Assembly (NCBI GenBank): GCA_913043155.1
Contig: CAJWLY010000002.1
Coordinates: 1-27,222 of the forward strand
Source: an uncultured Nitrospinaceae bacterium
Lineage (GTDB): Bacteria; Nitrospinota; Nitrospinia; Nitrospinales; VA-1
DNA length: 27,222 nucleotides
Reading direction: 5' to 3'
The notes beneath the pieces are model-generated. The model searched no databases, had not been told where the DNA came from, and saw only the letters and a list, made by a program, of their open reading frames with translations. Shown one piece after another: positions 21,908 to 27,222 of this stretch; the first letter of the stretch is position 1; the number at the start of each line of letters is the position of its first letter. The position numbers and the translations under genes are program-made.

Positions 21908-23956
21908 ATGGAAGCTAAACCTCAAGGAATGATCCTATCAAAGTTTTTTTCATTTTTTTCTCTGCATAGAAGATATTTTTTGCCCAGTCGAGTTTTTCAA
22001 GTTATTTGCCTTCTTGCTATTTTAACCGGCGTACTCCCTGCAGTTGCGGATGAGTCTAGTCCGGAAAGAGAGCTTCCGTCTAATCCACTCTCCGAAGCCG
22101 AACACCTCTTCCACTCCGGCGATTTTTTTAGAGCCCAATTCTTGTATCAGGAATATCTCGCAAGTAACCCACGTGGAGAACGCTCTCACCAGATCTTATT
22201 CCGGTTGGGGACTATTGATCAGCAGAATCGTTCATTCGCAACCGCGCTGAAGTATTACAAGATGGTGCTTGGGCGTTTTCCCGATCCTTTGTTATCTCAT
22301 GAAGTGAGGTTTGCTATGGCTCAATGCTATTTTGGACTTGAGCGATACGACGAAGCAGAAGTTTTGTTCCGACAGAGTGCTGCCTCCCATCCGGACAAGA
22401 AAAGAAGGTGGGCGGCTAACATTCATCTTGGAAAAATTGATGAAACACGCTTCGATTATGAAACAGCTATTTCGAAACTTACGGATGTTTATGTGCAAAG
22501 TGATGTGAAGGATGTGCAAGATGAGGCGCATCGGTTGATTAACCGGATTATTGACAAAAACCTGTCCAAGGTTACGCTAGTTAGACTTTTGAGGAAATAT
22601 CATTCCGGGTTTCCGGTAGACCAGATTTTACTGAAGTTGATTTCCATTTATCGTGAAGAGCGAAACATAGAACAGCTACAGTCGGCTTCCTCGAGATTTC
22701 TGCGTTTATTTCCGGAGCATCCCCACCGGTCGAAAATTGAGGCAGGATTGAAGCGGGTTAAGGAGAATGTGGCTAGAAAATTGCGGATTGGGGTCGTTTT
22801 ACCGCTGAGTGGAAAGATGGCTCTGACCGGGCAGCAGGTTCTTCAGGGAATTCAGTTGGCAGTCAACCATTCGGGTTTGGCCCGGGAGGGAAAGCTAGAA
22901 CTTGTGATCAGAGATTCCGCTGCCCAGCCCGTGGAGCATGTTGTTGAAGAGCTGGCTGTAGACCCTGACGTGATTGGTGTTATAGGACCGGTATTAAGTA
23001 ATGATGTGAAGCAGGTAGTTGCTATAGCAGACCGGTATCGTGTGCCGGTTTTTACGCCAACCGCTTCTTTGCACGGACTTCCAGAGTTGAGCCCTTATTT
23101 TTTTCGGAATGCGTTAACCCGTAAGCTTCAGGGAAAGTACATCGCAGAATATGCTGTCAATATATTGCGGTTGCGTCGCTTCGCCGTTCTATTTCCGTTA
23201 GAGGGCTATGGGTTTGAACTCAAAGACGCTTTCATACGGGAAGTAGAGTTGTTGGGAGGGGAAGTTATTACCGTTGTGCCTTACGAGCGTTCGCAGGCGG
23301 ACTTCAAGCGCCAAATCCTGGAGATTGGCGGTCTCAGCGACGATAAATTGGAAGAACTCGTCAAAAATCAATTGGAGACCAGTAGCAAATCTCCCCCGCT
23401 CGGGCAGGAAGGCACTATTTCCCGGCCGCGGGTGGAGGTGGGGCTCTGGTCAGGTGATGAGGTTGAAAACCTGAGAGTGTCGCTCGAGCTGAGTTATGAT
23501 GCCATCTTTTTACCTGGGTCTTACGATAAGGTAGGGCTTATTGCCCCGCAGCTGGCTTTTTACAACGTCGATACTGTGACCCTACTCGGCGCTGGAGGAT
23601 GGAACTCTCCCGAACTGGTCAAGATTGCGGGGAATTATATTCGCGAAGGGTATTTCGTGGATGGGTTTTATGTTAATTCGAAACGGCCTGAAGTGAACCA
23701 GTTCGTGACCCAGTTTAAAACTACCTTTGCAGAAGAACCCAATATTTTGTCTGCTCAATCCTACGATGCAGCTAGAATGTTCATCCAGATTGTTCGATCG
23801 GGAGCACAGAACCGTCTTCAGATGCGAGACCGTTTGTTTAGTATTCGTGGGTTTCAAGGGGTTTCCGGGCGAACCACAATCCAGCCTACCGGTGAAGCAG
23901 ATAAAAATCTGTTCATCCTGAAAATCAATAAGAAAAAGATAGTGGAAGACAATTAA
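21908..23956 (+). CDS. TPR plus type-1 periplasmic-binding-fold protein, LpoA-like PBP activator candidate
   Basis: Exported protein of about 680 residues. The signal region includes VFQVICLLAILTGVLPAVA with probable cleavage before DESSPE. There is no lipobox, unlike E. coli LpoA. Residues about 55-270 form TPR-like repeats (SEAEHLFHSGDFFRAQFLYQ, ATALKYYKMVLGRFPD, YDEAEVLFRQSAASHPD). From about 292 a type-1 periplasmic-binding (Leu/Ile/Val-BP) fold begins: RIGVVLPLSGKMALTGQQVL, IGPVLSNDVKQVV, FTPTAS, AQSYDAARMF. This domain order matches the LpoA/YraM family that stimulates PBP1A, and the gene converges on a PBP1A gene 18 nt away. An alternative is an ABC-transporter receptor, but no branched-chain permeases are nearby. 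Start: ATG 21908 preferred to the adjacent TTG 21905. No ribosome site seen. Confidence 0.85.
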   Translation: MEAKPQGMILSKFFSFFSLHRRYFLPSRVFQVICLLAILTGVLPAVADESSPERELPSNPLSEAEHLFHSGDFFRAQFLYQEYLASNPRGERSHQILFRLGTIDQQNRSFATALKYYKMVLGRFPDPLLSHEVRFAMAQCYFGLERYDEAEVLFRQSAASHPDKKRRWAANIHLGKIDETRFDYETAISKLTDVYVQSDVKDVQDEAHRLINRIIDKNLSKVTLVRLLRKYHSGFPVDQILLKLISIYREERNIEQLQSASSRFLRLFPEHPHRSKIEAGLKRVKENVARKLRIGVVLPLSGKMALTGQQVLQGIQLAVNHSGLAREGKLELVIRDSAAQPVEHVVEELAVDPDVIGVIGPVLSNDVKQVVAIADRYRVPVFTPTASLHGLPELSPYFFRNALTRKLQGKYIAEYAVNILRLRRFAVLFPLEGYGFELKDAFIREVELLGGEVITVVPYERSQADFKRQILEIGGLSDDKLEELVKNQLETSSKSPPLGQEGTISRPRVEVGLWSGDEVENLRVSLELSYDAIFLPGSYDKVGLIAPQLAFYNVDTVTLLGAGGWNSPELVKIAGNYIREGYFVDGFYVNSKRPEVNQFVTQFKTTFAEEPNILSAQSYDAARMFIQIVRSGAQNRLQMRDRLFSIRGFQGVSGRTTIQPTGEADKNLFILKINKKKIVEDN

Positions 23957-23974
23957 ACTGGGAGGAGGGGGGTG

Positions 23975-26377
23975 CTAGAAAGTGTTCCCCACTTTTATTT
24001 CTTCGGAGTCTAAATGTTCCTCTGGGAGCTGATTGGTGAGAAAAACTTCGAAGCGGCCTTCGGGATCATCGGAATTGGTCAGTTTTCCCGATTTTGGGTT
24101 GATTTTAGTAAATACTATTTCTTCAGAGACTGGGAAATTCTGTATAGGAGCTCCCGCCAGTACCTTCCTCATGTATTGGAGCCAGATTGGAATTGCGGTT
24201 CGGGATCCAGTTTCGTTTACGCCTAGAGGTTCACCTTTATCCTTGCCCACCCAGACTCCGGTCAGCAGTTCAGGAGTGTAACCCATAAACCAGGCATCCT
24301 TATAGTTGTCGGTGGTTCCTGTTTTGCCTGCGGCGGCACGTTTTAGGGATTGAATCTTTTTTGCGGTCCCTTCCTCAATCACGCTTTGCAAAAGGTTTGT
24401 GACCATGTAGGCGACTCCGCTGGAAAGGGGCTGGGACTCAACTCGACGCCCAGTGAATAGCGTTTCTCCGTCCCGATTGATGATGTAACGAATGCCTTGC
24501 GGTTCCACACGTGTCCCCTGATTTGCAAACGTAGAATAGGCTGAAGCCAGTTCATATAGCGTAACTCCTGACGAACCTAGGGCAATCGAAAGGTTGCTTT
24601 CCAGGTGACTGCTGATTCCCAGGTTTCGTGCCATTTGTATGGCGGAGTGGATGCCAACTTGCTGAAGCAGCTTTACGGTGACTATATTCCTTGAGTGGGC
24701 CAGCGCTGTGCGCAATGGTGTTGGCCCATAAAATATTTTTTCAAAGTTGACTGGTTTCCATTTTTCGAATGCGTGGTCCTTCTCTTTGAAGATGATTGGT
24801 GAATCGATGATGATGCTAGCGGGCGAAAAGCCTTCGTTGATGGCGGTCGCATAAATAATCGGTTTGAACACTGACCCAGGCTGGCGAACCGCCTGCACAG
24901 CACGATTGAACTGGCTTTTGGAGAAATCGTATCCGCCGACCATGGCTTTGATATGACCTGTCTCGGGTTCGAGGCTGATCAATGCCGCTTCCACCTCGGG
25001 CTCCTGTTCCAATGCGAGAGACCAGCGGAACCCGGAGTTCCGGACTCCAAGAATTTTAACCATGATCTGGTCGCCGGGTGCAAGGGCTTCATTGGGATGA
25101 TCGATTTTAGTCCACCGGCCGTCCACCTTGGTGTTGGGTTTCCTCGCCCACTTCATATCCTTGAGTTCGATTATTCCTTCCCCTTCGCCAAGGAGCACAG
25201 TGACGTGGTCATCTGCGATCGTTTGTACCAACCCTTTAACAATTGTCCCTATTTTGAGGCCCGCTCCCTCATCGAACCGGTTTATTTTGCGAAGAGCCTG
25301 TTGCAGGTCTGATTCCGGGAGGGAAAGGTCCATGGTTCCTAGTGAACCTCGGTAGCCATATCGCTTGTCCGAGACGCGAAGGTTTTTCCGAATGGAACGT
25401 TCCGCCACCATCTGTTTTTTGAGGTTTAAGGTTGTGAATACTTTAAGCCCGTCCCGGTATACCTTGTTGCGGTCGTAGGTGGCCATCAGGAACTGCCGAA
25501 TGTGCTCGACAAAATAGGGGGCCTTGTTAAGCATATTTGTGATCTCACCAAGTTGGAAATCTTTATTCATAGCTTCATGGGCTTCCTGATGGTTGATGAA
25601 TCTCTCTTGAGCCATACGCTGCAATACATGGCTGCGACGGGAGGTGGCCCGCTCCGGGTTCCTATAAGGTGAGTAATTATTTGGCGCTTTAGGCAGGGCT
25701 GCAATTAGAGCACACTCATCCAATGTAAGATCCCGCACATGCTTTCCGAAATAGGTGCGCGCTGCCGCCTCGACTCCGTAACTGCCATGGCCGTAATAAA
25801 TCTGGTTTAAATACATTTCAAGAATTTCATCTTTAGTAAAGATCATTTCCATATGGACAGATAAAATTAATTCTTTGATCTTCCGTATGAGGGTTCGTTC
25901 TCGAGAAAGAAACAGAGTTTTAGATAACTGCTGGGTTATTGTGCTTCCGCCCTCGACCACTTGTCCCGCCTTCAGGTTGGTGACAAACGCACGAAAAATC
26001 GCCTTCGGGTCGATCCCTAGGTGATAATAGAAATTCGCATCTTCCACGGCCAGAGTGGCTTGTTTCAAACGGAGCGGGATTTCTTTCAAGGGAACCATGA
26101 TCCGTTTTTCGACATAAAATTCGGCGATCAGTTCGTCTTGGTCGGAATACATCAAGGTGATGGTGCTGGGTTGGAAATTCTTAAGGTTTTCAACAGCAGA
26201 TAAGCCCCCTGAGTACTTGTAGTAAGCCATCAATGCGCCAGCGGATCCGATAGGAAGAATGGCTAAAAAAAGAAAAAATTTCCCTATAACCCGCCATTTG
26301 AAAAATCGGCGATCTTCTTTTTTTTGGGTTTTCCTTCTGTTTTTTTTTGGGTATTGGTTTTTTAAGATTTGGCTCAT
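23975..26377 (-). CDS. Penicillin-binding protein 1A (class A, long form)
   Basis: Bifunctional peptidoglycan glycosyltransferase/transpeptidase, 800 residues. A very basic cytoplasmic N-terminus (KNQYPKKNRRKTQKKEDRR) precedes one TM helix at about 32-52. GT51: catalytic Glu in AVEDANFYYHLGIDP, EGGSTITQQLSKTLFLSRER, NQIYYGHGSYGVEAAARTYF. A long insert of about 120 residues between the domains (around residues 345-465, including KIGTIVKGLVQTIADDHVTV) is the PBP1A OB-like domain. Transpeptidase boxes: GSVFKPI (SxxK), HSRN (SxN), AGKTGTTDN (KTG). It differs from the 14117 protein by the OB insert and longer tail, so the two are distinct paralogues. The minus-strand ATG has no ribosome site. The gene faces the LpoA-like gene, its likely activator. 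Confidence 0.96.
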   Translation of the reverse strand: MSQILKNQYPKKNRRKTQKKEDRRFFKWRVIGKFFLFLAILPIGSAGALMAYYKYSGGLSAVENLKNFQPSTITLMYSDQDELIAEFYVEKRIMVPLKEIPLRLKQATLAVEDANFYYHLGIDPKAIFRAFVTNLKAGQVVEGGSTITQQLSKTLFLSRERTLIRKIKELILSVHMEMIFTKDEILEMYLNQIYYGHGSYGVEAAARTYFGKHVRDLTLDECALIAALPKAPNNYSPYRNPERATSRRSHVLQRMAQERFINHQEAHEAMNKDFQLGEITNMLNKAPYFVEHIRQFLMATYDRNKVYRDGLKVFTTLNLKKQMVAERSIRKNLRVSDKRYGYRGSLGTMDLSLPESDLQQALRKINRFDEGAGLKIGTIVKGLVQTIADDHVTVLLGEGEGIIELKDMKWARKPNTKVDGRWTKIDHPNEALAPGDQIMVKILGVRNSGFRWSLALEQEPEVEAALISLEPETGHIKAMVGGYDFSKSQFNRAVQAVRQPGSVFKPIIYATAINEGFSPASIIIDSPIIFKEKDHAFEKWKPVNFEKIFYGPTPLRTALAHSRNIVTVKLLQQVGIHSAIQMARNLGISSHLESNLSIALGSSGVTLYELASAYSTFANQGTRVEPQGIRYIINRDGETLFTGRRVESQPLSSGVAYMVTNLLQSVIEEGTAKKIQSLKRAAAGKTGTTDNYKDAWFMGYTPELLTGVWVGKDKGEPLGVNETGSRTAIPIWLQYMRKVLAGAPIQNFPVSEEIVFTKINPKSGKLTNSDDPEGRFEVFLTNQLPEEHLDSEEIKVGNTF
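23979..24000 (+). terminator. Weak stem between convergent genes
   Basis: AAAGTG (23979-23984), a 5-nt loop and CACTTT (23990-23995), then TATTT, 23 nt after the stop of the LpoA-like gene. The stem is short and A/T-ended and lies inside the last codons of the convergent PBP gene, so termination efficiency is doubtful. Confidence 0.3.
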
Positions 26378-26398
26378 TGAAAATATTGAGTCAGTGTG

Positions 26399-26429
26399 AA
26401 TATAAAAACTTGCTGGTGAGGCATGTTAA
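26399..26429 (-). promoter_or_regulatory. Candidate promoter of the long PBP1A gene with overlapping palindrome
   Basis: Minus strand: TTAACA (26429-26424), a 19-nt spacer and TATATT (26404-26399), 22 nt before the ATG. The perfect 12-bp palindrome TTAATGCATTAA (26426-26437) overlaps the -35. The spacing is long, so confidence is low. Confidence 0.3.
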
Positions 26430-26447
26430 TGCATTAAGCAGGGATTG

Positions 26448-26933
26448 TTAATCTAGGCGGACCCGGTTGAGTCGGGTAAAGTTTGGGGATGACTTAACAG
26501 CATGCGCTCCTTTAGGGCCGATATGGTTTCGAAACAGGTCGAGAGTCGAAATCTGCCCGAGAACCTGCGATTTCGCAAGGTGCTTTGCCCCCTCTTCTCC
26601 GATTTGATTGAACTTCAAAATAAGCTGATCCAAGTTTGACCAGTTCTGTGACAGGGCGATGTGCTCGGCACCTTTCGCCGTAATCTGGTTCGATTTCAGG
26701 TTAAGCACCTTGAGTTGCGAAAGATAGGGCGAGGAACATAGCGCAGCAACACCTGAATCGCCAATCCCGTTGTCTCCCAACTCCAACGAGGTGGCTTTGG
26801 TTAATGTCTCGAGGTTGGCGAGTTGTGCCGCGCCTACATCGCCGATTTTCCTGTTTTCCAGATTCAGCGTTCCCCCGTCGGTCAGGTTTTCCAAAACTAG
26901 ATTTTTTATATCCGGGGATTCGTAGTCACTCAT
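26448..26933 (-). CDS. Small leucine-rich repeat protein (ribonuclease-inhibitor type)
   Basis: A 161-residue protein, cytoplasmic by sequence (no signal peptide). After about 20 residues it consists of four to five LRRs of 28-30 residues of the ribonuclease-inhibitor/NLR class. These are recognised from repeated L-x-L-x-x-N-x-I-x-x-x-G-A/V units: LNLENRKIGDVGAAQL, LELGDNGIGDSGVAAL, LNLKSNQITAKGAEHI, LILKFNQIGEEGAKHL and LDLFRNHIGPKGAHAV. Such horseshoes bind proteins. Regular repeat spacing shows the frame is real. No ribosome site is obvious before the ATG. It is upstream of the PBP1A gene on the same strand (70-nt gap) and could be co-transcribed, though that gap has its own promoter-like sequence. 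Bacterial role unknown. Confidence 0.85.
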   Translation of the reverse strand: MSDYESPDIKNLVLENLTDGGTLNLENRKIGDVGAAQLANLETLTKATSLELGDNGIGDSGVAALCSSPYLSQLKVLNLKSNQITAKGAEHIALSQNWSNLDQLILKFNQIGEEGAKHLAKSQVLGQISTLDLFRNHIGPKGAHAVKSSPNFTRLNRVRLD

Positions 26934-27148
26934 GAACTGTAATGACTTAAACTAAGACTAAGTTCAATCATAAAAAAGAAATTAACTCCTTCACATGTTA
27001 AACCTTACCGGAGGAGGGGTCAATCGTTACTCTGGGCAAGGTTCTCCTCATATTTTTTAGTTTTCAAGGTAGGGGGGGAAATGGTACCTTTAGACCCTAC
27101 GTATATTTTATGGGGTTATTTTAACTGAACTGCAGGGGGGCTGTGACT

Positions 27149-27222
27149 ATGAAAAAAATTCTTACGATTTTGATAGTTTTGGCGTTGGGTATGGTTCCTT
27201 TAACAGCTCTGGCCGGAGAGGG
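27149..27222 (+). CDS. Start of an exported protein (cut by window end)
   Basis: Only 24 complete codons are visible. They read MKKILTILIVLALGMVPLTA then LAGE, a textbook Sec signal peptide with basic start, hydrophobic core and an A-L-A cleavage site. A G-rich run (27135-27140) sits 8 nt before the ATG as a ribosome site. A TATATT at 27102-27107 could be a -10, but no good -35 is seen. Mature product unknown. It is divergent from the leucine-rich repeat gene across a 215-nt gap. Confidence 0.72.
   Translation, partial: MKKILTILIVLALGMVPLTALAGE

Noticed and set aside
1..27222. tRNA, rRNA, CRISPR, insertion sequence or phage genes
   Set aside because: No T-loop/anticodon patterns, rRNA-like segments, regularly spaced repeats, transposase or integrase motifs were seen on either strand.

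Overview
This 27.2 kb window is an ordinary-looking bacterial chromosome segment from a Gram-negative organism. It has two bifunctional penicillin-binding proteins, a SPOR-domain protein, an LpoA-like envelope protein, a lipoprotein and several exported proteins. Gene density is high and base composition is moderate. I see no rRNA, tRNA, CRISPR array, insertion sequence or phage gene. The gene mix (DUF1566-like protein, HEAT and leucine-rich repeat proteins, a DUF512-like radical SAM protein, an HTH-free BirA) would suit an uncultivated Nitrospinota- or Desulfobacterota-like bacterium, but that placement is inference only.

Layout. 1-754 (minus) is the N-terminal part of a polyprenyl diphosphate synthase, cut by the window edge. 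It is divergent from 1020-5100 (plus), which holds a family 2 glycosyltransferase, an exported HEAT-repeat protein and an OppB/OppC-type permease pair without its ATPases or binding protein. 5327-6361 (plus) is a two-gene unit (small hypothetical, then DUF1566-like) behind a good sigma-70-like promoter. It converges on 8316-6417 (minus), which encodes BirA and a DnaJ-like protein with a reduced zinc site. 8565-11051 (plus) holds a repeat-bearing small lipoprotein, a 112-aa protein, a radical SAM protein and a 60-aa protein. hemB (11400-12374) is flanked by two perfect 18-bp palindromes centred on GATC and is followed by an XRE-type regulator.

13212-17687 is a tightly overlapping envelope operon: an unknown single-pass membrane protein, a PBP1A-family synthase, and a three-TM protein with a C-terminal SPOR domain. 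17819-20369 carries pgi and an overlapping, extended transaldolase. argG follows at 20524. 21908-23956 encodes a TPR plus type-1 periplasmic-binding fold protein resembling LpoA-type PBP activators. It converges on a second PBP1A (23975-26377, minus), preceded by a small leucine-rich repeat gene. A truncated exported ORF starts at 27149.

Working together. The strongest theme is peptidoglycan synthesis: two class A PBPs, a SPOR protein, an LpoA-like protein, an uncharacterised membrane partner, and polyprenyl and sugar enzymes that could feed lipid carrier and precursor pools. The best candidates for undescribed biology are (i) the 13212-17687 operon, whose first gene I cannot assign and which is translationally coupled to PBP1A, and (ii) the radical SAM neighbourhood at 8565-11051 with its small companion proteins. 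Neither is demonstrated to be a new system by sequence reading alone.
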